Source: an uncultured Cellvibrio sp. (GTDB taxonomy: Bacteria; Pseudomonadota; Gammaproteobacteria; Pseudomonadales; Cellvibrionaceae). Taken from it: a stretch of DNA of 13,193 bases. The notes beneath the pieces are model-generated. The model was not told where the DNA came from. It did not search any database and worked only from the letters and a program-made list of their open reading frames with translations. Positions 1-5,661 of the stretch are shown piece by piece (positions within the stretch are counted from its first letter, which is position 1; each line of letters begins with the position of its first letter). Made by a program: the position numbers and the translations under genes. The stretch lies in assembly GCA_946481095.1 (NCBI GenBank), contig CAMLML010000103.1, forward strand, positions 1-13,193. The letters are read 5' to 3'.

Positions 1-194
1 GAATTGCTTCTTGCTTTGGGTAGTTTTTACCCATGAAAAGGCCTTCAAAGTCGCTGTTTTCAACCGCTCTGCGGATGGCTCTCCTGCTGCATATTGCTTC
101 TTGCCGCAGACTTTCTCAGGACAGCGCTATCAATTTACCCTTAAACCAACTCCAAACCAGCAACCCCAAACAAGATACCAAGCAGATTGATTGA
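1..194 (+). other. Gene-poor segment with two overlapping open frames; probably a recurrent intergenic element
   Basis: One frame is open from base 2 to a TGA at 188-190, and a second runs from ATG 33 to TGA 192-194 (53 codons, beginning MKRPSKSLFS). No ribosome-binding site precedes ATG 33. The conceptual peptides of both frames feel familiar to me as short 'hypothetical proteins' seen in many gammaproteobacterial genomes. That pattern usually means a repeated DNA element rather than a protein family, but this is recall and not a search result. The frame from base 2 could also be the 3' end of a gene starting left of the window. I do not call a protein here. Confidence 0.35.
3..104. repeat. 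12-bp direct repeat, copies at 3-14 and 93-104
   Basis: ATTGCTTCTTGC occurs identically at 3-14 and 93-104, 90 bp apart (start to start), inside the gene-poor segment. Because 90 is a multiple of three, both copies are read in the same frame. Chance recurrence in this T-rich sequence cannot be excluded. Confidence 0.5.
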
Positions 195-430
195 GCATAT
201 TGACTGACATCACCAGCAACCAAAACGCACCTGACGAGAACCTCTAATACATACTCAATACTTTAGGTTGCCAAAATCCAGAGAAATATTTCCTGAGATA
301 CTCCACCAATCCGATTTGATCCAACATTTGATTTCGTTGAAACTTTTTAACAGCTGGAAATGACAATAAATTTTGATTCATGCAAAGACTTCTTCCTGAC
401 ATTCAATTTTGGAAACCCTGAATTGAATTT
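195..430. other. AT-rich intergenic stretch without a recognisable gene
   Basis: I see no credible reading frame with a ribosome-binding site on either strand and no RNA gene. The only structure noticed is an 8-bp inverted repeat, ATTCAATT at 401-408 with AATTGAAT at 421-428 (12-nt loop), followed by a T-rich run. It has only two G-C pairs, so it would be a weak terminator at best. Confidence 0.5.
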
Positions 431-431
431 A

Positions 432-460
432 TTTTTAAAATAGTTGAGTTATTTTAAAAA
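432..460. promoter_or_regulatory. AT-only palindrome next to the -35 box (UP element or operator)
   Basis: TTTTTAAAATA (432-442) is perfectly repeated in inverse at 450-460, with a 7-nt spacer. It ends 4 bp upstream of the TTGACA box at 465. Its position and pure A/T content fit an UP element contacted by the RNA polymerase alpha C-terminal domain. Its symmetry would also suit a dimeric repressor or a curvature-sensing nucleoid protein. The role is inferred. Confidence 0.5.
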
Positions 461-464
461 TTGA

Positions 465-492
465 TTGACAGTGAATTTTTTGAGCGTATTAT
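465..492 (+). promoter_or_regulatory. Strong sigma-70 promoter upstream of the rtcB leader
   Basis: A perfect -35 box TTGACA (465-470), a 16-bp spacer and a -10 box TATTAT (487-492, 5 of 6 consensus) are followed by the GC-rich discriminator CGCGCCCC (493-500). Transcription should start near 499-501. AT-rich upstream DNA, near-consensus boxes and a GC-rich discriminator are typical of stable-RNA and growth-rate-controlled promoters in proteobacteria. Stringent (ppGpp) control is therefore plausible but not shown. Confidence 0.75.
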
Positions 493-561
493 CGCGCCCC
501 AATTTCGACCCAAGCGTTTTATTCACCGCAAGTTCGTTTGCACTAACAGAGGAGTCTCACA

Positions 562-591
562 ATGCGTTATCAGGTTTACCCAAACTTCTAA
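562..591 (+). CDS. Nine-codon mini-ORF (possible leader peptide)
   Basis: ATG 562 reads MRYQVYPNF and stops at TAA 589-591. An AGAGGAG sequence (548-554) precedes the ATG by 7 nt, an almost ideal ribosome-binding site and much better than expected for a random start codon. The stop codon lies one base before the first strand of the competing hairpins (593-599), so a ribosome finishing this ORF would cover that strand. Two of nine codons are Tyr and one is Phe, which is not the run of one amino acid seen in classical amino-acid attenuators. It may be a leader peptide, a genuine tiny protein or an accident. Its position inside a promoter-terminator unit favours a regulatory role. Confidence 0.5.
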   Translation: MRYQVYPNF

Positions 592-592
592 C

Positions 593-716
593 ACCTTCCG
601 GGACTCAGACTTGGAAGGTTTAACAACACCTTCCGAGTCAGGCATACAAAACCCTGATCGGGAAAACTGATCAGGGTTTTTTCTTTTCTGTTCATTCAGT
701 TTTCTATTTGGAAGGT
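593..716 (+). promoter_or_regulatory. Four alternating complementary heptamers (possible RNA switch)
   Basis: ACCTTCC occurs at 593-599 and 628-634; its complement GGAAGGT occurs at 613-619 and 710-716. Strands 1:2 give a 7-bp hairpin. Strands 2:3 extend to a 12-bp hairpin (608-619 with 628-639, one G-U pair, 8-nt loop). Strands 3:4 can pair only in a transcript that has passed the terminator, and would enclose it. The 1:2 and 2:3 pairings exclude each other, as do 2:3 and 3:4. Strands 2 and 4 lie in an identical 12-mer, TTGGAAGGTTTA (611-622 and 708-719). A switching role is inferred from this layout. Confidence 0.5.
648..682 (+). terminator. Intrinsic terminator between leader and rtcB
   Basis: A 14-bp stem pairs 648-661 with 667-680 around a 5-nt loop. 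It has a G-C-rich middle and ends in a run of six T (677-682). It is the clearest terminator in the window. It would end transcription from the promoter at 465-492 before rtcB unless read-through occurs. An alternative partner for its 5' arm exists inside the mini-ORF (569-577, pairing with 649-658 with one bulge), but this is weaker than the terminator stem. Confidence 0.85.
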
Positions 717-757
717 TTATTTAATTTCATGCGATTTTATTTGCATTAGGACTTTTT

Positions 758-1966
758 ATGCCTGTAAAAATTAAATTAAACAAAAATGCCATGAATGGTT
801 TGAAGCCGGTAAAAATTTATACCAGCGATATTGAAAACCAGGCATTAACGCAATTGAAACAAATTGCGCAGTTACCGATTATTCATTCACACATTGCTGC
901 CATGCCGGATGTTCACGCAGGCATTGGTGCAACAGTCGGTTCAGTGATCCCAACATTGAACGCGATTATTCCAGCAGCGGTTGGAGTGGATATTGGTTGT
1001 GGTATGAGTGCGGTGCGCTTGTCGATTAAATCGTCACAGCTGCCGGACAATTTAGCTGCCATGCGCAGCGCAATTGAACGTGCTGTGCCTGTTGGTCTGG
1101 CCGCACACAAAACCATTAACGTTCGTACCAGTAGCTGTAAAAAATTGGCGCATGGTGTTGATTGGTTATTTGAAAAACATCCTGCAGTAATGAAGATGTT
1201 GAAACAACCGGAAACTCTTTGGACCAAACAACTGGGGACTCTGGGTAGCGGCAACCACTTTATCGAAATCTGTGTGGATGAGAGCAAAGATGTATGGGTA
1301 ATGTTGCATTCCGGTAGTCGTGGGATCGGCAATGCAATTGGCAATTACTTTATCAAATTGGCAAAGCGCGATATGGAAAAACATATTCACCATTTGCCCG
1401 ATAAAGACCTGGCGTATTTTACGGAAGGTAGCGAACACTTTATTGATTATGTTACCGCTGTGAATTGGGCACAGGAATATGCGCGAATGAATCGCGACGA
1501 AATGATGGGATTAATCTTGCGTGCAATCGCACCCTTCTTGCCACCTTTTCGAAGCGATCGTCACGCCATTAATTGCCACCACAACTATGTGAGCCGCGAA
1601 CATCATTTTGGTGAAGATGTGATAGTCACTCGCAAAGGTGCCATTAGCGCACGCGAAGGTGAACTCGGCATTATTCCCGGAAGCATGGGCGCGAAGTCTT
1701 ACATAGTAAAAGGTAAAGGAAATGCAGATTCGTTTTGCTCCTGCTCACATGGAGCTGGCAGAAAAATGAGTCGCACGGCGGCACGTCACGCCTTTAGTCG
1801 TGATGATTTAATCGCACAAACCAAAGGTGTTGAATGTCGCAAAGACAAAAATGTGATTGACGAAATACCCGCAGCCTACAAAGACATTGATGACGTCATG
1901 ACCAATCAATCGGACCTGGTTGAAATTGTTCATACACTGAAACAAGTTTTGTGCATCAAGGGGTAA
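758..1966 (+). CDS. rtcB: RtcB, GTP-dependent RNA ligase (tRNA splicing / RNA repair)
   Basis: RtcB joins RNA 2',3'-cyclic phosphate or 3'-phosphate ends to 5'-OH ends through a GMP-enzyme intermediate, using Mn2+. The 402-residue length fits the family (E. coli about 408). Visible residues are Asp78 and Cys81 in GVDIGCGMSA, His167 in GSGNHF, His184 in LHSGSRG and His274/His275 in NCHHNYV, the expected metal-centre ligands. His331 in CSHGAGR is the expected GMP-attachment histidine. The C-terminal segment QSDLVEIVHTLKQVLCIKG is typical. ATG 758 has AGGA (748-751) at 6-nt spacing. The next gene begins 10 bp downstream. No rtcA, rtcR or archease gene is nearby and I see no sigma-54 -24/-12 site, so control differs from the E. 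coli RtcR system. The leader just upstream is the likely regulator. Confidence 0.97.
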   Translation: MPVKIKLNKNAMNGLKPVKIYTSDIENQALTQLKQIAQLPIIHSHIAAMPDVHAGIGATVGSVIPTLNAIIPAAVGVDIGCGMSAVRLSIKSSQLPDNLAAMRSAIERAVPVGLAAHKTINVRTSSCKKLAHGVDWLFEKHPAVMKMLKQPETLWTKQLGTLGSGNHFIEICVDESKDVWVMLHSGSRGIGNAIGNYFIKLAKRDMEKHIHHLPDKDLAYFTEGSEHFIDYVTAVNWAQEYARMNRDEMMGLILRAIAPFLPPFRSDRHAINCHHNYVSREHHFGEDVIVTRKGAISAREGELGIIPGSMGAKSYIVKGKGNADSFCSCSHGAGRKMSRTAARHAFSRDDLIAQTKGVECRKDKNVIDEIPAAYKDIDDVMTNQSDLVEIVHTLKQVLCIKG

Positions 1967-1976
1967 GGAGGACGAT

Positions 1977-2918
1977 ATGGAGTTGGAGTTAGCAAACGAG
2001 ATTATGGACTGTTTACCAACAAGTAGAACCTTGTTTCGCTATACCAAAGATCAGTATGCGATTTATTTGTTGCAACGATTGATTAACAACTCAGGTTTTA
2101 AAACCCTGAGTCAGTTAAAAAAAAGTTCCTGCAAACAATTATTGGAAAAACCTTCAATAAAAACGTTGTTGGGACGTTGTGGCACAGATGTGTTGAATCA
2201 ATGGCAACTGGAAAATGCCTGTGCTAAAGACATCAACAACTACGTGCTGACTTTGGGAAAATGGGGTTGCGTTAAAAACTACAGCTGGAACCAAACTTCC
2301 AGACCTGGATGCAATTTGGTTTTGCAACTGAATTTACCCGAGTCACTGGACGCTCGATTTAAAGCATTGGCAGGATGTGCAATGAATAAAATCACATCCA
2401 GTAACCACCCTCAAAGTCGCAAACGTTCCGCAACTTTAGCTTGGGCAAGGTTGGACCTTGACATGAACTCGGGTCAGGTTCTGATTGAAGAAATACAATC
2501 CGATTTGATTCGTGAACTGGATTGGGTGAAAGGCTTTGCAATAAGATCCAGAACCGGTGATGAAAAATATTTTGAGTGGATGAACACCAAAATACATCGT
2601 CAGCAGATGGTGCAATATTGCGATGCGATTTTATCGACACAAAAGAAAATATGGACAGAAGCTATGATGGCCGCCACGCTCTGGTTTATTCATAAAGAGC
2701 TTGGCCTGAACAGAATTTTTTACAACAGCTTTGATACAGGCAACAGTATGAAGGGGATCAGTTACACCAAACCGCCTCGTTCACTGTACACCGATCTCCC
2801 TGAAAAATTCTGTTTTGCTCTAACTCAGGAAGCGCCTTCTTTTATTAGTAGCGATAAAAAGGCAAAAAATAGATTGCGGAAAATTAAAGATCCACAATGG
2901 TATTTATTAAATGTTTAA
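1977..2918 (+). CDS. Unrecognised 313-residue protein with IEEIQSD motif, coupled to rtcB
   Basis: I cannot assign a function. TAAGGAGG overlaps the rtcB stop region and leads to ATG 1977, an excellent ribosome-binding site, so co-expression with rtcB is likely. The protein is soluble-looking, with no signal peptide or membrane segment. Residues 1-100 are helical-looking and Cys-containing. Residues 113-176 look like strands ending in IEEIQSD (170-176). Residues 226-255 (WTEAMMAATLWFIHKELGLN and following) resemble a helix followed by a strand. From memory, an (V/I)EEIQSD motif followed by a helix and a 'G.dri...tg' strand occurs in very large phage or prophage polyvalent proteins, whose biochemical role I do not know. 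The resemblance is suggestive only. Its position argues for a role in RNA repair or in the damage response that feeds RtcB. Confidence 0.8.
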   Translation: MELELANEIMDCLPTSRTLFRYTKDQYAIYLLQRLINNSGFKTLSQLKKSSCKQLLEKPSIKTLLGRCGTDVLNQWQLENACAKDINNYVLTLGKWGCVKNYSWNQTSRPGCNLVLQLNLPESLDARFKALAGCAMNKITSSNHPQSRKRSATLAWARLDLDMNSGQVLIEEIQSDLIRELDWVKGFAIRSRTGDEKYFEWMNTKIHRQQMVQYCDAILSTQKKIWTEAMMAATLWFIHKELGLNRIFYNSFDTGNSMKGISYTKPPRSLYTDLPEKFCFALTQEAPSFISSDKKAKNRLRKIKDPQWYLLNV

Positions 2919-2931
2919 CAGGAGAAAATAT

Positions 2932-3096
2932 ATGCCCGGTAAAAAACCAAGCCGAAACGGACATGCATTCCACCCGATTATGCGTAAGGGTGGCGTACAT
3001 GAAAAAACTGAAAAGGCTAAACGTAAAGCGGAAAAGCTACAAACGAGCCGCAAAGCTCGCGAGTGGCTTGACCGCTCTCACACTGAAGCGGCTTGA
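2932..3096 (+). CDS. Small very basic protein (54 residues), third gene of the rtcB group
   Basis: ATG 2932 is chosen because AGGAG (2920-2924) lies 7 nt upstream. An in-frame ATG at 2911 sits inside the end of the previous gene without a site of its own. The product has 9 Lys, 6 Arg and 4 His in 54 residues against 6 acidic residues. It begins MPGKKPSRNGHAFHPIMRKG and continues into a charged probable helix rich in Lys, Glu and Ala (about 24-47). It has no Cys and no membrane segment. This composition fits a nucleic-acid- or ribosome-binding peptide. I do not recognise the family. It starts 13 bp after the IEEIQSD gene stops, so it is probably co-transcribed. The strong ribosome-binding site and tight spacing make it a likely real gene. 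Confidence 0.75.
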   Translation: MPGKKPSRNGHAFHPIMRKGGVHEKTEKAKRKAEKLQTSRKAREWLDRSHTEAA

Positions 3097-3168
3097 CCAG
3101 ACAGCTTTCATAATCATCCAGTGCATGATATTTTTGCATAAAATCAAACAATCAAGAATTACACAAAA

Positions 3169-3906
3169 ATGAAATGCATTTACAACCTGATTTTCTGGCC
3201 CCTATTTTTTATTAGCCAACTGATTAGTCTGGCATTAATCAGTTGGCACTTGATGGCACAAGTTCATTTTGCCTATCCGCTAGGCTACCAATTACTGGAT
3301 CTTGGTCAGCACATTGCCAAATATGCTCCAATTAACCACCACAAAAAAGATTTTGAATTCACTTCCAAAGAAGAACACTGGCGATTGTTTGGTGAAATCT
3401 GCGAATCTGTACAAAATCAAGGCAGAGGATTGGCAGACATTCGCTATCAAATGAACAACGGCGAAAATACTTTATTAATGCATGACAGGGAAATCATTCA
3501 CTTACAGGATGTTGCCAACCTGATAAGCCAGTTTTATCTGATAGGAACTATCTGTTTCATTATTTGGCTAAGTGGTTTAATTCTGATCTACATCAAAAGA
3601 CCAAAACCTCCAGCAATAAAAAACGTTATTTCTGTATTTTTACTGGGTATCGGAATCAGCACATTGATTATTTTACTGATTGGCGCAAAAGATGTTTTTT
3701 ATTGGCTGCATGTGCAAGTTTTTCCTGCAGGCCATCAATGGTTTTTTTATTATCAGGATTCATTGATGACCACACTGATGAAAGCGCCTGATATTTTTGC
3801 ATTTATCAGTATTCTACTAATAGTGACATTGGTTTTCTTTTGGTTTGTGGCAACTTACTGCCTCAATAAAATACTGCACCCTAGGCCACTGCAAAACACA
3901 AAGTGA
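3169..3906 (+). CDS. DUF1461 / Lit-type integral membrane protein
   Basis: This 245-residue protein has four hydrophobic segments, about residues 7-29, 119-142, 152-172 and 209-232, with a large polar loop at 30-118. The signatures REIIHLQDV (107-115, His111) and WLHVQVFPAGHQW (179-191, His181) match what I recall of the DUF1461 family (TIGR01906 type). That family includes Lit, a Gram-positive lipoprotein intramolecular transacylase with essential histidines. Whether Gram-negative members do this chemistry is unknown to me, so only the family call is made. The start is ATG 3169 with a weak upstream site. It lies 72 bp after the small basic gene, with no terminator seen, so it may be a distal member of the rtcB transcript or a separate unit. 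It converges on selO. Confidence 0.75.
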   Translation: MKCIYNLIFWPLFFISQLISLALISWHLMAQVHFAYPLGYQLLDLGQHIAKYAPINHHKKDFEFTSKEEHWRLFGEICESVQNQGRGLADIRYQMNNGENTLLMHDREIIHLQDVANLISQFYLIGTICFIIWLSGLILIYIKRPKPPAIKNVISVFLLGIGISTLIILLIGAKDVFYWLHVQVFPAGHQWFFYYQDSLMTTLMKAPDIFAFISILLIVTLVFFWFVATYCLNKILHPRPLQNTK

Positions 3907-3936
3907 ACAGGAAGAAAATATTTCCGAAAACACCTA

Positions 3937-5550
3937 TCAAGAGCTACAAGATAACATAGAACAACCTGCTTTATGTTTTGCCCAGTCCGGACGTTTTGCA
4001 AAATACTGCTGAAACTCCGGTTGTTCATCGTAAGGTTTTTGCAGTAATTTCATCAAGCGATAAATTTCGCTGTAATCACCATCGGTTGCCTTATCTATAG
4101 CAACCTGTGCCATGTAATTGCGTAACACATATTTTGGATTAATCGCATTCATTTTTTGCTGGCGATTTTTATCAGTAACACCATGAAGCACATAATCGGC
4201 TTGTAATAACCGGCCGTACTCCTTTAGCCAATTCAACCAATCACCTTGTTGTTCAGCACCCAGTGATTGGTAAAAAGAATTTTCTATAATTGACAACTTA
4301 ACTTCGTTTTCTTCTGACAGCAAATCATGTATTGAATAATTGGCTAACAAACGATAAAAAATTGTCATATCGGCATCAGATTTTCGCAGTAACTGATTTA
4401 AGCGCGAAAAGAAATTATCCAAATTACCGACACCATCCGTAAAACCTATTTTCTGTGCTTGATGTTGATGACTGAGTAGAGTGTAAGTTTTACGATATTC
4501 TTCCAACGCGGACTGTAATAAATTCACATCAGGAATGAGAGGATAAAGTGAATTCGCCAGTTGTGCCAAATTCCAGAGTGCAACTTGTGGTTGATTGGCG
4601 AAACGATAACGCTTGGCCTGTGCATCGGTTGTATTAGGTGTCCAGTCCGGATCAACATTTTCCAACCATCCATAAGGACCATAATCAATAGTCAAACCCA
4701 AAATTGACATATTGTCTGTATTCATCACTCCGTGAACAAAACCTACTCGCATCCAGTGGGCAATCATGATTGCAGTTGTTTTACACACCTCGGTAAAAAA
4801 TTGCAGATAAATATCTTGATCAATTTTCTGATTTTTATTGGATAACAAATGCGTAAAGTGATAACCAATGGTGGTATCGGTAAATTGTTTTAGTAATTGC
4901 AGATCTTGTCGTGCAGACAAAATTTCAAAATGCCCAAAGCGAGTAAAACCGGGCGCAACACGACAGACGACAGCTCCCGGCTCCATTTTCGGGTTGCCAT
5001 CATAAAACATATCACGTCTGACTTGCTCACCGGTTAGAACCAAACTCAACGCACGAGTTGTCGGCACCCCCAAATGAAACATAGCTTCACTGCACAAAAA
5101 TTCACGAACTGATGAGCGCAACACAGCAAAACCATCAGCTGTGCGAGAATAAGGTGTAGGGCCAGCGCCTTTTAATTGTAATGTCCAATAATCTCCAAGC
5201 GTATTTTTCACTTCGCCCAAATTAATTGCACGACCGTCGCCTAACTGCCCTGCCCAATTACCAAATTGATGACCGCCGTAACAAGTTGCGTATGTATCCA
5301 TACCAGGCAATAACTGACTACCTGAAAAAACTTTTGCAAATTCCGGTTGTTGAAATTCAGCGGGTGATAAATCCAGCAATTCAGCTACGTCGTCAGCGGC
5401 CGCGATTAATTCGGGATTGGCAAACATTTTGGGTTTAACACGAGAATATAGCGATTGAAATACTTGTCGCGGATAATTTTGCTCAACCGGATCGGCGGGC
5501 AAATCCCGCAGAAAGCGATTATCAAAATGCAATTCATCTAACTCTTTCAA
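3937..5550 (-). CDS. selO: SelO (YdiU), protein AMPylase with pseudokinase fold
   Basis: SelO transfers AMP from ATP to Ser, Thr or Tyr of target proteins, using an inverted ATP orientation in a kinase-like fold, and is linked to redox homeostasis. In this 537-residue protein the signatures are GHQFGNWAGQLGDGR (93-107), LKGAGPTPYSR with Lys127, Glu150 in SVREFLCSEA, and HGVMNTDNMS...DYGP with Asp279 and Asp289. These match the ATP- and metal-binding residues described for Pseudomonas SelO by spacing. The C-terminus ends GCSMLSCSS, keeping the conserved Cys that is selenocysteine in many eukaryotic homologues. The opening MKELDELHFDNRF is typical of the longer form. The start is TTG 5550, supported by GGAG (5558-5561) at 7-nt spacing; I see no better ATG. 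Only 30 bp separates its stop from that of the convergent membrane-protein gene. Confidence 0.96.
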   Translation of the reverse strand: MKELDELHFDNRFLRDLPADPVEQNYPRQVFQSLYSRVKPKMFANPELIAAADDVAELLDLSPAEFQQPEFAKVFSGSQLLPGMDTYATCYGGHQFGNWAGQLGDGRAINLGEVKNTLGDYWTLQLKGAGPTPYSRTADGFAVLRSSVREFLCSEAMFHLGVPTTRALSLVLTGEQVRRDMFYDGNPKMEPGAVVCRVAPGFTRFGHFEILSARQDLQLLKQFTDTTIGYHFTHLLSNKNQKIDQDIYLQFFTEVCKTTAIMIAHWMRVGFVHGVMNTDNMSILGLTIDYGPYGWLENVDPDWTPNTTDAQAKRYRFANQPQVALWNLAQLANSLYPLIPDVNLLQSALEEYRKTYTLLSHQHQAQKIGFTDGVGNLDNFFSRLNQLLRKSDADMTIFYRLLANYSIHDLLSEENEVKLSIIENSFYQSLGAEQQGDWLNWLKEYGRLLQADYVLHGVTDKNRQQKMNAINPKYVLRNYMAQVAIDKATDGDYSEIYRLMKLLQKPYDEQPEFQQYFAKRPDWAKHKAGCSMLSCSS

Positions 5551-5557
5551 AAGCTAT

Positions 5558-5561
5558 CTCC
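5558..5561 (-). promoter_or_regulatory. selO ribosome-binding site deciding a TTG start
   Basis: On the minus strand GGAG is followed by 7 nt and TTG, which opens the selO frame. Its upstream end overlaps the first base of the 28-bp inverted repeat (from 5561), so the repeat hairpin would stand directly against the ribosome-binding site. Confidence 0.7.
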
Positions 5562-5649
5562 GCAGGTTGGAAGAGCGCAGCGACTTCCAACAATGTAATT
5601 CCAAATCAAAAAAAACTCGTCGGAAGTCGCTGCGCTCTTCCAACCTGCG
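5561..5649. repeat. REP/BIME-like inverted repeat between gloA and selO
   Basis: The 28-bp arm at 5561-5588 is perfectly repeated in inverse at 5622-5649, with a 33-nt centre. Each arm contains its own smaller palindrome: GTTGGAAG-(10 nt)-CTTCCAAC at 5566-5591, and the mirror copy at 5619-5644 with one G-U pair. Two head-to-head hairpin units of this kind are the organisation of BIMEs (paired REP sequences mobilised by REP-associated transposases). No transposase gene is visible here. I infer that the GTTGGAAGAGCGCAGCGACTTCCAAC unit recurs elsewhere in the genome. Confidence 0.75.
5608..5644 (-). terminator. gloA terminator formed by one REP unit
   Basis: Reading in the direction of gloA, the hairpin at 5644-5619 (8-bp stem, one G-U pair, 10-nt loop) is followed after 3 nt by eight T on the transcript strand (5615-5608). 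It begins 17 nt after the gloA stop codon. This is the arrangement of an intrinsic terminator, although the large competing 28-bp hairpin would use the same strand. Confidence 0.55.
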
Positions 5650-5661
5650 ACAATAAATATT

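Larger units (their letters stand above)
499..682 (+). ncRNA. Putative about 184-nt structured leader or small RNA upstream of rtcB
   Basis: The segment runs from the predicted start of a strong promoter to the end of an intrinsic terminator, so it should yield a discrete short transcript. It contains a nine-codon ORF with a ribosome-binding site (562-591), a 12-bp hairpin (608-639) that competes with an alternative 7-bp hairpin (593-619), and the terminator (648-682). I looked for a cloverleaf and the usual T-loop signature and found no tRNA, and it does not resemble a known RNA family that I recognise. It may be an attenuation-type leader for rtcB, which starts 75 nt beyond the terminator, or an independent small RNA. 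Confidence 0.55.

Noticed and set aside
461..670. Open frame of 69 codons starting with TTG across the leader
   Set aside because: It overlaps the -35/-10 promoter boxes and the terminator, has no ribosome-binding site and shows no protein-like pattern.
499..690. Possible tRNA or 6S RNA behind a stable-RNA-like promoter
   Set aside because: No cloverleaf or T-loop signature is present, and the two ends do not pair into the long closing stem of 6S RNA.
683..757. Sigma-54 promoter for rtcB as in the RtcR-controlled E. coli operon
   Set aside because: TTGCA at 741-745 has no GG at the correct distance upstream, and no rtcR gene is present. A weak sigma-70 promoter here cannot be excluded.
913..1438. 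Minus-strand open frames inside rtcB
   Set aside because: They are shadows of a strongly conserved coding sequence and have no family-like features.
3910..3925. Hairpin GGAA...TTCC between the convergent membrane-protein gene and selO
   Set aside because: A four-pair stem without a clear T run is too weak to call a terminator.
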